The position numbers and the translations under genes were made by a program. From GCA-003244245 sp050699635 (GTDB taxonomy: Bacteria; Actinomycetota; Actinomycetes; Mycobacteriales; Pseudonocardiaceae): 64,000 nucleotides of DNA. The notes below the pieces were generated by a model. That model ran no database searches. It was not told where the DNA came from and saw only the letters and a program-made list of their open reading frames with translations. The stretch lies in assembly GCA_050699635.1 (NCBI GenBank), contig JBOHFK010000006.1, forward strand, positions 1-64,000, given 5' to 3'. Position 1 is the stretch's first letter; each line of letters starts with the position of its first letter. Shown here piece by piece: positions 25,296-34,352 of the stretch.

Positions 25296-25569
25296 CAGCC
25301 CGGATCTGGTGATCGCGATGCGACTGCTCGACAGTCTCAAGCTGTGCGGTTTCGAGTTCCGACGTGGCTGCTCGGGCGAGGACGGGCCACTAATGGGCCA
25401 TCGTATCAGCGGCGATCGGGTCGATGTCGTCCTTATCGAGGGATTCAGTCGAGATTGCTTCGCGTGGCGCCAGCGGAGATCCTCGCTGATCATCCCCGGT
25501 AGCGGCCTGGTAGAGCGCCAGGTCGATGGCAGTGCGATAGATGTCCTGAATGAAGTGCTGATGTGGTAG
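25285..25569 (+). CDS. Hypothetical protein, second gene of the methyltransferase operon
   Basis: This 94-aa soluble protein (begins MQADSPDLVIAMRLLD, later HRISGDRVDVVLIEGFSRDC) has no recognised domain. It overlaps the preceding gene by 11 nt and lies 17 bp before the charged-peptide gene, so it is probably in the same transcript. Its size would suit a small binding protein, but this is a guess. Confidence 0.45.
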   Translation: MQADSPDLVIAMRLLDSLKLCGFEFRRGCSGEDGPLMGHRISGDRVDVVLIEGFSRDCFAWRQRRSSLIIPGSGLVERQVDGSAIDVLNEVLMW

Positions 25570-25586
25570 ACCCGATGGGAGATGCG

Positions 25587-25718
25587 ATGGCTGACAGCCG
25601 ACACGAGGATAAAACTGACCGTGACGGTCACAAAGAGGACTACGATCACTCGAAGACAAAAGACGTGAACGAATCTGGCGGCGGTAAACATGACAACGAC
25701 GACAAGGGTGGCAAGTGA
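25587..25718 (+). CDS. Extremely charged 43-aa peptide, candidate RiPP precursor
   Basis: The frame starts at ATG 25587 with GGGAGA 4 nt upstream; an in-frame ATG at 25575 would add 4 residues. Of 43 residues, 10 are Asp, 3 Glu, 7 Lys, 2 Arg and 4 His, with almost no hydrophobic residues and a Gly-rich tail (SGGGKHDNDDKGGK). The stop overlaps the GTG of the PIMT-type methyltransferase gene by 4 nt. No other RiPP enzyme is nearby. This fits imiditides, in which a PIMT homologue converts an Asp of a highly charged linear precursor to aspartimide. The only Asp-Gly pair (D13-G14), chemically the most prone to form aspartimide, is the natural candidate site. The assignment is inference from context. 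Confidence 0.65.
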   Translation: MADSRHEDKTDRDGHKEDYDHSKTKDVNESGGGKHDNDDKGGK

Positions 25719-26851
25719 GTGACGTCGTTGCGTCATCGTGCTGGCGTACCCTATTCGCCGGAATACCGCGCGCAGTCTTCATTCCCGACATCATCTGGGT
25801 GGACGGCGGTTCCGGGGACGCGCTCGTGCCATTGTCCAGACACATCGATCCGGATGGCTGGAACGCTGCGGTGGCCGCGAACGCGCCCGTCATCACGCAG
25901 GTCGACTTCGGTGCGACGCCCACCGGCCAGAAAGGCAGCGTTCCGTCCAGCTCGTGCAGCCAGCCCAGCATCGTCGCGGACATGCTGGAGGCCCTCGACG
26001 TGCGGCCCGGGCAGTCCGTGCTGGAGATCGGCACCGGAACCGGCTGGAATGCCGCGCTGCTGGCGCACCTGGTCGGCGAGCACGGTCGGGTGGTCACGAT
26101 CGAAGTGGATCCGTGCCTGGCCCAGGATGCCCGGCGCGCACTCGCTACCACCGGGTGCCACCCGCTCGTGATCACCGGGGACGGCCTGGCCGGGTATTCG
26201 CCCGGCGCTTTTTACGACAGGGTGATCTCCACCGCAGCGATCCGCGAGGTCGTGCCGCCCGCCTGGCTCGATCAGCTCCAGCCGGGGGGCCGGCTGGTCA
26301 CCCCGTGGGGAACGGACTGGTCCAACGGGGTCATGCTGACCCTCGACTTCGCCCCCACCGGCGTTGCCAGTGGCAGGTTCTCCGGCGATCTAGCGTTCAT
26401 GCGCCTGCGTAGCCAGCGCCGCGCGCTCCACGGCTGGCAGCCCGCGGCCGACGACATCGAACGCGCGGAGATCAGCACCACTGCGTGCCGCGGCAGCGAT
26501 CTGGATCGGATGCTCAATCCAGCCAAGGGCACCTTCGCCATCGGTGCGCGCCTTGCCTCCTGCTGCCTGGTGATCGAGTGGGATAAGCACGGCAGACTCC
26601 ATCACAGCCTGGAGCTCGACGATCACGCAACCAAGTCGTGGGCTCGGCTGGACGCCAACCTGAATGACCCGGCCCCACTCGCCGTGTGGCAACTCGGGCC
26701 GCGCAAGTTGTGGGATGAAGCCGAGGCCGCCTACGACTGGTGGCACGAGCAGGGCGAACCAGGGCTCGACCGGTTCGGCTTCCACAGCCACGGCAATCGC
26801 CAGTGGATATGGCTCGATGAACCCGACAACGTGGTCCGCCGACTCAGCTAA
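25715..26851 (+). CDS. PIMT-type O-methyltransferase of a putative aspartimide (imiditide-like) RiPP locus
   Basis: This 378-aa protein has an N-terminal protein-L-isoaspartate methyltransferase domain: FIPDIIW about residues 22-28, SSSCSQPSIV about 78-87, AdoMet motif VLEIGTGTG about 102-110, then VVTIEVDP. About 150 residues follow that the housekeeping repair enzyme (about 210 aa) lacks. Such C-terminal extensions are typical of PIMT homologues that act on RiPP precursors to install aspartimide. The GTG start overlaps the stop of the charged peptide gene by 4 nt, so the two are translationally coupled. It is convergent with the next gene. A plain repair methyltransferase is the main alternative; the extension and the peptide argue against it. 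Confidence 0.8.
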   Translation: MSDVVASSCWRTLFAGIPRAVFIPDIIWVDGGSGDALVPLSRHIDPDGWNAAVAANAPVITQVDFGATPTGQKGSVPSSSCSQPSIVADMLEALDVRPGQSVLEIGTGTGWNAALLAHLVGEHGRVVTIEVDPCLAQDARRALATTGCHPLVITGDGLAGYSPGAFYDRVISTAAIREVVPPAWLDQLQPGGRLVTPWGTDWSNGVMLTLDFAPTGVASGRFSGDLAFMRLRSQRRALHGWQPAADDIERAEISTTACRGSDLDRMLNPAKGTFAIGARLASCCLVIEWDKHGRLHHSLELDDHATKSWARLDANLNDPAPLAVWQLGPRKLWDEAEAAYDWWHEQGEPGLDRFGFHSHGNRQWIWLDEPDNVVRRLS

Positions 26852-26861
26852 CGCGCCGCGG

Positions 26862-27605
26862 TTAGTGCTGGAGGTTCGCTGCGTAGAGGTCGGTCAGCGC
26901 TGTCCAATGGCGCTCGTCAGCGACGGTGTCGTAGGTCTGGGTGTCCGGCACTGCGAACCCGTGCGCGGCGGGGTAGATCTCGATGATGTGCTGCACCCCG
27001 GCCTCGGTGAGGGCCTGTTCCAGCCGTTGGTACTGGTCGGCCGGGAACGAACTGTCGTTCTCGGCTGCTGCGATGTAGATGGTGGCGCGGATCCGCTCCG
27101 CCAGCAGATAAGGGCTGTCCGGGTCGTCGACGGCGGCGAGGCGGCCCCCGTGGAACGACGCTGCCGCGGCGACCCGATCCGGATAATGTGCGGCCACGAT
27201 CAGCGAAAACCGCCCACCCATGCAATACCCGGTGGTTCCGACCCCAGTGCCGGACACCTCAGGGCGACCGGCGAGAAAGTCGAGGAATAGACCCGCGTCG
27301 CGCAGGATCATCTCGCTGCTCACACTTGCGGCCAGGGCAGTCAGCCGCTCCCGCTCCGCCGGGTCGCTGAACACGGTGGCCGGGTCGAACGGCGCGTAGC
27401 CGCCGCTGCGGTAGTAGATGTCGGGCAGGAGCACGGCGTAGCCCAGTCCGGCGAGCCGATCGGCCATGGCGTGAAAGGTCTCCCGGACCCCGGCAGCATC
27501 CGGGTACACGATCACTGCCGGCCAACTGCCGAGACTCGAGGGTGTGTGCAGCGTGACGGCACACGCCCCGTCCTCGGTGGTGAGGGTGACGGTCGTGCGC
27601 GGCAT
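26862..27605 (-). CDS. Dienelactone hydrolase family protein
   Basis: This 247-aa alpha/beta hydrolase has the DLH-type nucleophile motif GYCMGG (Cys), the acid in AAENDSSFP and the His in AAHGF. This is the Cys-Asp-His triad of dienelactone hydrolases, which open cyclic enol-lactones in chlorocatechol degradation; many homologues act on other esters. GGAGGCTGC precedes the ATG. No other aromatic-degradation genes are nearby, so the substrate is unknown. Its stop is 10 bp from the convergent methyltransferase stop, and the sequence between forms a small stem that includes both stop codons. Confidence 0.88.
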   Translation of the reverse strand: MPRTTVTLTTEDGACAVTLHTPSSLGSWPAVIVYPDAAGVRETFHAMADRLAGLGYAVLLPDIYYRSGGYAPFDPATVFSDPAERERLTALAASVSSEMILRDAGLFLDFLAGRPEVSGTGVGTTGYCMGGRFSLIVAAHYPDRVAAAASFHGGRLAAVDDPDSPYLLAERIRATIYIAAAENDSSFPADQYQRLEQALTEAGVQHIIEIYPAAHGFAVPDTQTYDTVADERHWTALTDLYAANLQH

Positions 27606-27762
27606 GCAGCCTCCCGGCTCAGGGCTTGGTTCGCCTCCGTTCTACTCCGCGCTCAGCGAGTGCGGTCACCTGTTCCGCTCCTGGCGTACTCAGGTGATGC
27701 GGCCGTACTAGGCAACCGAGTTTAGGTACCAGCACCCGTGTCGATCGACCAGTGGAGCGGGT

Positions 27763-28719
27763 TCAGGTCCGGGTGCGGAATGAGTTCAGCGCGGTGATGA
27801 GCTCGCTAGCGAAGCTGCCACCTCCGTGACCGGCGTCATCAAGGACGACGAGCCGGCTGCCCGGCCAGGCCCGGTGCAGGGCCCAGGGGGTGTCCAGCGG
27901 GCCGGAGACGTCATACCGGCCGTGGACCATCGTGGCCGGGATGCCGGCCAGGTGCTCCATGCGGGCCAGGACCTGCCCGTCGGCCAGGAAGCAGCGATGG
28001 CTCCAGTAGTGGGTGACAAGGCGGGCGAAGACCATCCGGAAAGCCGGGTTCTCATATCGGGGATTCGGCGTCCACCCCGGCATCAAGGAGACATGGGTGT
28101 CCTCCCAGGTGCACCAGGCCCGCGCCGCACCCTCGCGCACGCTGGGGTCGGGGTCGGCCAGCAGCTGGGCGTAGGCAGCTGGCAGATCCCCACCCTGCGC
28201 GGCGGCCGGTACGGCGGCGACGAAGGCCTCCCACTCGCGCGGGAAGACCCGGCCCATGTCGCGGGTGATCCAGTCGATCTCCCGTTGGGTTCCCGCGGTC
28301 ACCGCTCCCAGCACCATCGCCATGACCCGATCCGGGTGCGCCTGGGCATAGACCAGGGCCAGGGTGACTCCCCAGGAGACCCCGACGACGACCCACCGAT
28401 CGATGTTGAGGTGCTCGCGCAGCCGCTCGATATCTCCCACGAGGTGGGTGGTGGTATTCGTGGACAGGTCGCCGTCGAGATCGCTGGCCAGGGGGTGACT
28501 GCGCCCGCAGCCGCGCTGGTCGAACAGCACCGCGCGGTAGGTGCCGGGCTCGAAGTTGCGTCTGGCACCAGGAGTGCTACCGCCTCCTGGACCGCCGTGC
28601 AGGTAAACCGCCGGTGTTCCTGCGGGGTTGCCGACGGTCTCCCAATACAGGGTGTGCCCGTCGCCGACCTCCAGCAGACCGGACTCGTACGGCTCCGCCG
28701 CTGGGTAACGCTCAGCCAT
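27763..28719 (-). CDS. Proline iminopeptidase-family alpha/beta hydrolase
   Basis: This 318-aa protein has the S33 peptidase pattern: oxyanion HGGPGGG, DQRGCGRS, nucleophile elbow GVSWGVTLAL (GGSWGSTLAL in most family members), acid in HGRYDVSGP and His in DAGHGGG. It would release N-terminal proline from peptides. The replaced glycine and serine around the nucleophile are unusual, so specificity may differ. The start at 28719 is chosen because the family N-terminus (YPAAEPYESG) follows directly; an ATG 15 nt upstream is possible and neither has a good ribosome site. Confidence 0.88.
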   Translation of the reverse strand: MAERYPAAEPYESGLLEVGDGHTLYWETVGNPAGTPAVYLHGGPGGGSTPGARRNFEPGTYRAVLFDQRGCGRSHPLASDLDGDLSTNTTTHLVGDIERLREHLNIDRWVVVGVSWGVTLALVYAQAHPDRVMAMVLGAVTAGTQREIDWITRDMGRVFPREWEAFVAAVPAAAQGGDLPAAYAQLLADPDPSVREGAARAWCTWEDTHVSLMPGWTPNPRYENPAFRMVFARLVTHYWSHRCFLADGQVLARMEHLAGIPATMVHGRYDVSGPLDTPWALHRAWPGSRLVVLDDAGHGGGSFASELITALNSFRTRT

Positions 28720-28741
28720 GACGCCAGCATCCATGCTCGAC

Positions 28742-28800
28742 TGCCAGCCGGTCGCGGCGGTACCAGCCGATGTTGCGACGGCGGAGCTGCCGCGGTCGAG
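28742..28800 (+). pseudogene. Fragment of the RelB antitoxin gene at 20976
   Basis: About 59 bp correspond closely to positions 21080-21140, encoding QPVAAV and PADVATAE with a 3-bp deletion. It has no start and no toxin. It is a relic of a second copy or a rearrangement. Confidence 0.5.
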
Positions 28801-28847
28801 TCACGCGGAACGTGTCGTGATCTTGTCGGGGATCCGGAGAGTGGCTC

Positions 28848-28979
28848 ATGGACTCGCTGCTGACTTTAGAGCGCCGTATCGCCGCGCTTGAGGCTCGCCT
28901 TGCTGATGTCGAGGGGACTACGGCGGCACCCGGTACAAACTCCATCGCGCAAGCATCGGGGCTGACCTCAGAACGGTGA
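28848..28979 (+). CDS. Small coiled-coil protein, possibly truncated
   Basis: This 43-aa frame starts after GGAGAGTGGCTC. Residues 2-22 (DSLLTLERRIAALEARLADV) form a short Leu-heptad coiled coil; the rest is Ala/Gly/Ser-rich. Many actinobacterial SnoaL-like proteins begin with exactly such a helix, so this may be the truncated start of one, cut by the nearby insertion sequence. An independent small protein is also possible. Confidence 0.35.
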   Translation: MDSLLTLERRIAALEARLADVEGTTAAPGTNSIAQASGLTSER

Positions 28980-29033
28980 GGATACTGGAGCACCCACTAA
29001 CGCGGATTTCCACGCAGCGGATTCGGCCTCTGG

Positions 29034-30761
29034 TTAGGCGTACTGGAGGCGGAGTCGGCGGCCTTGCCACCAGGGGACGGTGGTGTCTGTGGGGAGGTCG
29101 GATTGGCGTAGGACGGGTGAGTAGGCGCGGCGGTTGAGGACGACGGTGATCGTGTCGGCGTCGGTGTGGATTGTTCCTGGTGTGTCGAGGAAGCGTCGTT
29201 GGAGGGTGTCGGGGGTGGCGGTGGCGTAGCCGGGGCCGAGTCGGGCGCGGAATGCTGCGAGGAGGGCTGGGGCCAGGACGCACAGGACGATGTCGAGGTC
29301 GACGTTGAGGTTGACGGTGCTGGACAGGGCGTCGGCGCTGAATGCCTGGATGATCTCGGCGAGGCGCTGTTCGATGGTCATTCGTCGGGCGTATTGCTCG
29401 ATCAGGGCCTTGGTCTTGATGGTGTGGTCGTTGGTGATGATGACGGTGGGTGCCTCGCGGCCCAGGCCGGTGACGACCAGTTGGCGGACGGTGGTGGGGT
29501 AGCTGGTCAGTGTCACCGCGGCGGACTCGGCCACTTTGGGCCGGTTGTGCCGCCCGGGCCGGTCCAGGGTGATCGTCTTGTAGTCGCTGGGGGTCGGGCC
29601 GTTGATGTGGCGCACCAGGGCGGGTGAGCGCATGCGCAGGGTGGCGAACTTGACGCCGCGGGCGTCGAGCTCGCCGAGCACCTGTTGGGTGGTGACCTTC
29701 TGGTCCATGATCAGCATGGTCGGGTCTGTGCCGGTGACGGCTTTCCAGTGGTCGCAAAACGCGATGACCTCGCGGTTCTGGGTGGCTTTGGAGATGTCGG
29801 CGTTGGCGTAGACGAGGTTGTGGGTGCCGGTGTCCTGGGCGAAGAAGGTCAGCACACTTCGGGCGCGCTGGGATCGGGTGGGCACGTAGTGTTTCTCTAG
29901 GACTGGGTCGGCGCCCCAGTGCATCACGGCGTGGAAGTCAAGATCGAAGATCGCGTCCTGGGCGGTGGCCAGGCCCGCGCCGATCATCTTGTGGTCCAGG
30001 GCGGCCAGGAAGCGCTGCTGGTGGTCGTGGCCCAGCCGGTAGGAGTAGTCGGTGAGCGCGGACTTTTTGGGCAGCACCGACAGCCCGGCGAACAGGGCGC
30101 TGGCCGGGTCGCTGATCAGGTCATCGACGTGGGAGACCCGCCGGGTGGCGGTCAGCTTCAGCGCCAGCAGCGACAGGATTCGGCTGGTGGCCGGGATCGC
30201 CGCGGTGCCGAGGTAGCCAGCCTTGGCCACCAGGGCGGGCAGGTCCAGGGCGACCAGGTCGGGGATCGTCAGCAGCAGCCCGGCCAGGCTGGTGTCGGCG
30301 CGGGCGGGCACCGCGGCGAAGTCGATGACCGAGGCCCGGGGCAGGTGCGTGTCGCGACCGGCGGTCGCTGGGCTGGTGCTGGCGGGGGGCTCGGGGCTGC
30401 GCAGCAGCCGACCGAAGCCCTCCTCGGCCAGGATCTGCCCGACCCCGGTGCGGTTGAGCGGGGTCGCCTCGGCGCGCAGCCGGGAGCTGATCTCATAGAC
30501 CGACAGACCCAGCCGGCGCAGCTCCACCACTCGGGCCCGGGCGCGGTCTTTGGCCGGGGCGCTCTTGGGGCCGGGCCGCCCTGGTGTGGCGAACATCTGG
30601 ACCCTTCCGGCGCGGAAATCGCGCAGCAGACTGGCCATGCTCGCGCGGGTGTAACCGGCGCGAGCGCCCGCCTCGGCGACGCTGACCCGCTCCACGAAGT
30701 AGGCGCGCAACGCCTCATACCGGCGCTGGTTGGGCTGGGTGGGCGCGGTGAAGAACTCCAC
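29034..30761 (-). CDS. DDE transposase of an insertion sequence
   Basis: This 575-aa protein has an N-terminal helix-turn-helix (VSVAEAGARAGYTRASMASL) and a second putative HTH (LSVYEISSRLRAE). The catalytic core has Asp in DLDFHAVMHWG, Asp in LIMDQKVTT, and a C-terminal Y/R/E pattern (YARRMTIEQRLAEII) like that of IS4/IS1634-type enzymes. It is intact, so the element may be active. Possible ends: GCGGAT and GGCCTCTG near 29018-29032 recur inverted near 30873-30895, but the match is patchy. It separates the small coiled-coil frame from the cyclase regulator. Confidence 0.8.
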   Translation of the reverse strand: MEFFTAPTQPNQRRYEALRAYFVERVSVAEAGARAGYTRASMASLLRDFRAGRVQMFATPGRPGPKSAPAKDRARARVVELRRLGLSVYEISSRLRAEATPLNRTGVGQILAEEGFGRLLRSPEPPASTSPATAGRDTHLPRASVIDFAAVPARADTSLAGLLLTIPDLVALDLPALVAKAGYLGTAAIPATSRILSLLALKLTATRRVSHVDDLISDPASALFAGLSVLPKKSALTDYSYRLGHDHQQRFLAALDHKMIGAGLATAQDAIFDLDFHAVMHWGADPVLEKHYVPTRSQRARSVLTFFAQDTGTHNLVYANADISKATQNREVIAFCDHWKAVTGTDPTMLIMDQKVTTQQVLGELDARGVKFATLRMRSPALVRHINGPTPSDYKTITLDRPGRHNRPKVAESAAVTLTSYPTTVRQLVVTGLGREAPTVIITNDHTIKTKALIEQYARRMTIEQRLAEIIQAFSADALSSTVNLNVDLDIVLCVLAPALLAAFRARLGPGYATATPDTLQRRFLDTPGTIHTDADTITVVLNRRAYSPVLRQSDLPTDTTVPWWQGRRLRLQYA

Positions 30762-31075
30762 GCCGGGGGCCCGGTTGCGCTGTCACGCGCCCGGTCTATC
30801 AGCAGCGTCCTGCGGACAGGCTGGAGCCCAGATGCGCGCGTGTTGTTCCCGAATCGGCCCGAAAGTACTGGTCAGAGGCCTGGTGTCAGGATCCGCAGCC
30901 GGTCTTCACTCACATCACGAGTCAGTAACGCTTGTTGTTGTCCTGCGGAACGAACACTTGAACCTACCCCTGATTGAGGAGATAGATGATCTCACCGCAG
31001 CGCATCTCCGCTGCTCAGGTCCTGTCTCGGCTCTAGATACCCATGCTCTGGATCATGCCGATGGAGGGAGAATTA

Positions 31076-34018
31076 GTGCGCGTGGAAGTCCGCGCTAACC
31101 AGGAAATGAAAATAGGCTGGAGTGTTGACCCCGCGCCGAAGGGTGGAAGGGATGCAGCCGTGGAGAACGGTCTCTTGCGCGACACGCCGGAGTTGCCGAC
31201 AGCGAGGTTAGCAGCGCGCCGTGGTTCAAAGCGGTCATCGGTATCGGAGGGGCCGACCACGTTCTTGTTTAGCGACATCGTGGCTAGCACTCGACGGTGG
31301 GAGGGTGACCCGGACGCGATGACGGTGGACCTGGCGCGGCACGATGAGTTGCTCCGTGCGTGTATTGAGGCCGCTGGAGGGGTGGTCTTTTGTCACACCG
31401 GGGATGGGATGGCCGCAGCGTTCACCGCCGCCCCGGAGGCGGTCGCGGCCGCAGTGGCGGCTCAACGGGCGTTGACAGCAGCTACCTGGGCTGCCGGGCC
31501 GTTGCGGGTGCGGATGGCGATCCATGCTGGGGTGGCACAGCGCCGCGAAGGCAACTACTTCGGGCCAGCGCTTAACCGGGTTGCACGTCTGTTGGGAACC
31601 GCCTCCGGGGGTCAGCTGCTGTGTTCGCAGGCGGCCGCTGAGCTGGTCGGCGGGCAACTTCCGGTTGAGGTGGCGCTGGTCGATTTGGGCGAACATCGCC
31701 TGGCCGACCTGGCGCGTCCCGAACGGGTTTTCCAGCTAACGCACCCGGATTTGCCTTCGCAGTTCCCGCCGCTGCGCAGTCTGGGCGTCCATCGTCATAA
31801 CCTGCCTGTTGCGCTGACTCCGTTTATTGACTTTATTGGGCGCGCCCGGGAACTCGAGCAGCTAGGCAGGCTGCTGGCCGGATCCCGCCTGCTCACCTTG
31901 ACTGGTGTCGGAGGGGCAGGCAAAACCCGACTTGGTCTCCAAGCGGTGGCAGCTGCGGTATCGGCGTACACCGACGGCGTGTGGATGGTCGAGCTCGCCC
32001 ACCTTCGGGACGACGGACAGGTGCCGTCGGCGGTAGCCGCGGCGCTGAGTTTCGAGACCAGTACGTTCGATACTCCTGAGGCCGTGCAAGCGCGCCTCAT
32101 CTGCCATCTGGCCACCCGGCAGACGCTGTTGCTTCTGGATAATTGTGAGCATCTCCTCCAGGCCGTCGCGCGTTTCGTGCACGCCCTGGTGATCCGATGC
32201 CCTGCGGTGACCGTGCTGGCCACCAGTCGCGAGCGGCTCGGCGTTCCCGGGGAGGTGGTGTGGTCGGTGCCGCCGCTATCCCTGCCGGTTGCCGCTGCGG
32301 CCGCGGAGGAGCTCCATGGAAGTGACGCGGTGGCGTTTTTCTGCCATCGGGTACGGGCCGCGCGGCCTACTTTCGAGCTTGATAGCACCAATGCCGCCGC
32401 GGTTGTCCGGATCTGCCGTCGTCTTGACGGCATCCCCTTGGCCCTGGAGCTGGCCGCCGCACGGATCCCGGTGCTTAGTCCAGCACAGCTCGCTAACCGT
32501 CTAGATGACCGTTTCCGGCTGCTGATCGGCCGCGAGCGCGTCACCGTGCCGCACCACCAGACGTTGCGAGCAACGCTCGACTGGAGCTATGAGCTGCTTT
32601 CACCGCCCGAGCAGCAGGCCCTGGCCTGCCTGGCGGTCTTCCCTGACACCTTCGACCTCGAGGCAGCCGAAGCAGTGATCACCGGTGGAGCCAGTAGGGT
32701 GGCCCACGAGGACGCTGTGGACGTCCTGTGCCGGCTGGTCGACAAGTCACTCGTCATTGTGCACAGCGACGGCATGATTCCCCGCTATCGGCTGTTGGAG
32801 ACCATCCGGCAGTACGGCATCGAGAAGCTGGCCGAGGCCGGGCAGGAGACCGCCACCTGGCAGCGACACCGCGACACCTTTCTTGCACGCGTCAAAGCCT
32901 GGAGGGGTACGCCGCTGGGGGCGGAGTTCCTTTGGGGGGCGTTCACCGATGCAGAGAACTTCCGCGCCGCACTGGAGTGGTCCTGGAGCCAGCGCAATGC
33001 CGACGCCATGCTGCATCTCATCGGGGCGCTGTGGGTGTCATGGCTGTGGTTCGGCAACCCCGATAGCCAGATCTGGATCCAGCGTATCTTCACCGAACCG
33101 GAATTTTCCGCACCCGAGTGGGCTAATCACCCACTATGTATCGACGCTCTGGGCCTCCAGGCCGTTTTTTCCCCCGGGGATAATTGGCAGCGGCGCGATG
33201 AGCTGTTCGAGCAAGCTGCTCAGTTGGCCCGCCGGATCGGTGACGATCGTCAACTAGCCTGGGCCAACTGGGGACGTGGCGAGTACAAGCTACTTCTAGG
33301 CAGGGGCGCTGAGGCACGCCCATTGCTACAGACCGCGCTTAGTAAGTTTGAGCATCTTGACTTGCCCGACGGAATCGGTTGGTGCCACCACCACCTCGGC
33401 TGGGCCGCGGTTATCGAGGGCGACCACGACCGGGCTCGAGACCACTTTGAACAGGCCGTGCAGGTGGCCCGCAGCGACCCCCTCGGCGAATGGCTTGAGC
33501 CGCACGCGTTGGCCGCTTTGGGCCTACTGCTCGCCCTAGCCGGCGACAAGCAGCGCGCACTTCAGGTAGCGGAAGAGGCAATCGACGCCGTCCGGGATCT
33601 GCCAGCCCGACCAGTGCTGACCATGACCCTCACCCGCGCCGCCGAGACCTCCGTCCTGGTCGGCGAGTTTCGGCGGGCCGCGGGCATCCTCGTCGAGTTA
33701 TTGGGTGTCCTCACCGACCTGGGAACACAACGTTGGCTGGCCGAGGCACTAGAGACCGCTGCTCTTGTGCTGGAAGCCAAACAGGACGTCGAACGGGCCT
33801 CGGCAATCCTCGGTGCTGCCGACCAACTTCACGACGCCGCACAAGTACAGGTCATCGCCGAAAAGGTGCAGCACGCCCGCGACCGGCTGGCCGACGCTCT
33901 GGGTGCTCAACGCTTCGCCCTACTCGAGACCCGGGGTCGCGAGCTCCCCCCAGAGGCGGCCGTCACCCTGGCACTTGCCGGCCTGGCGGCCTGCGGAGCA
34001 GGCAGTGATCGCCCCTGA
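31076..34018 (+). CDS. Class III cyclase / NTPase / TPR regulatory protein
   Basis: This 980-aa protein begins with a class III nucleotidyl-cyclase domain (TFLFSDIVAS with metal Asp about 67, TGDGMAAAF with the second Asp about 110, and NRVARLL near the transition-state site). An NB-ARC-like NTPase follows with Walker A GVGGAGKTRL and Walker B TLLLLDNCEHLL, then a winged helix (HQTLRATLDWSYELL), then TPR-like helices to the end. Actinomycetes have many such ATPase/cyclase fusions; cyclase activity is not certain. A His stands where Lys often precedes the second Asp (HTGDG). The GTG at 31076 has GGAGGGAG 5 nt upstream and is preferred over ATG 31043. No LuxR HTH is present. Confidence 0.85.
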   Translation: MRVEVRANQEMKIGWSVDPAPKGGRDAAVENGLLRDTPELPTARLAARRGSKRSSVSEGPTTFLFSDIVASTRRWEGDPDAMTVDLARHDELLRACIEAAGGVVFCHTGDGMAAAFTAAPEAVAAAVAAQRALTAATWAAGPLRVRMAIHAGVAQRREGNYFGPALNRVARLLGTASGGQLLCSQAAAELVGGQLPVEVALVDLGEHRLADLARPERVFQLTHPDLPSQFPPLRSLGVHRHNLPVALTPFIDFIGRARELEQLGRLLAGSRLLTLTGVGGAGKTRLGLQAVAAAVSAYTDGVWMVELAHLRDDGQVPSAVAAALSFETSTFDTPEAVQARLICHLATRQTLLLLDNCEHLLQAVARFVHALVIRCPAVTVLATSRERLGVPGEVVWSVPPLSLPVAAAAAEELHGSDAVAFFCHRVRAARPTFELDSTNAAAVVRICRRLDGIPLALELAAARIPVLSPAQLANRLDDRFRLLIGRERVTVPHHQTLRATLDWSYELLSPPEQQALACLAVFPDTFDLEAAEAVITGGASRVAHEDAVDVLCRLVDKSLVIVHSDGMIPRYRLLETIRQYGIEKLAEAGQETATWQRHRDTFLARVKAWRGTPLGAEFLWGAFTDAENFRAALEWSWSQRNADAMLHLIGALWVSWLWFGNPDSQIWIQRIFTEPEFSAPEWANHPLCIDALGLQAVFSPGDNWQRRDELFEQAAQLARRIGDDRQLAWANWGRGEYKLLLGRGAEARPLLQTALSKFEHLDLPDGIGWCHHHLGWAAVIEGDHDRARDHFEQAVQVARSDPLGEWLEPHALAALGLLLALAGDKQRALQVAEEAIDAVRDLPARPVLTMTLTRAAETSVLVGEFRRAAGILVELLGVLTDLGTQRWLAEALETAALVLEAKQDVERASAILGAADQLHDAAQVQVIAEKVQHARDRLADALGAQRFALLETRGRELPPEAAVTLALAGLAACGAGSDRP

Positions 34019-34352
34019 CCAGCTCTTGGCCCTGATTCCACCTCCGTTTTAGGCGGCGCGACGTTTACCCTGGAAAAATTTCCAATTCAGCAGAGCTCTC
34101 GATAATGAAACGCTGTTCCCTCTACGATGTCCTGAGCGTTGTCGCCTGACCTGTCGAACAGAAGTCGAGATCGAATCTACTGGCTAGTCCAGACAATTGG
34201 GGATTTTATGATAGATCACATGTTCAGGCTGTCAGGTATCTGACAGCGGCAGTGTCAGCTTGCCGACACGACTTTGCCTCAAATGCCGAGCCCGAGCCGC
34301 CTGGGCTAAGCCCTCCCATAAGTTCTGATCTTGTCGTTCTGTATTGCAAGCA
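34019..34352. other. AT-richer convergent intergenic region with two palindromes
   Basis: No gene is supported here. The region is clearly richer in A+T than its surroundings. It holds the perfect palindrome CTGTCAG-GTAT-CTGACAG (34229-34246) and, just after it, GTGTC-N8-GACAC (34253-34270 approximately). The two share the TGTCAG core, so they may be paired sites for one DNA-binding protein. Neither is followed by a T-run, which argues against an intrinsic terminator for the converging genes. Confidence 0.4.

Noticed and set aside
29166..29627. A plus-strand glycine/valine-rich frame inside the transposase region
   Set aside because: It is antisense to the DDE transposase and highly repetitive in composition.
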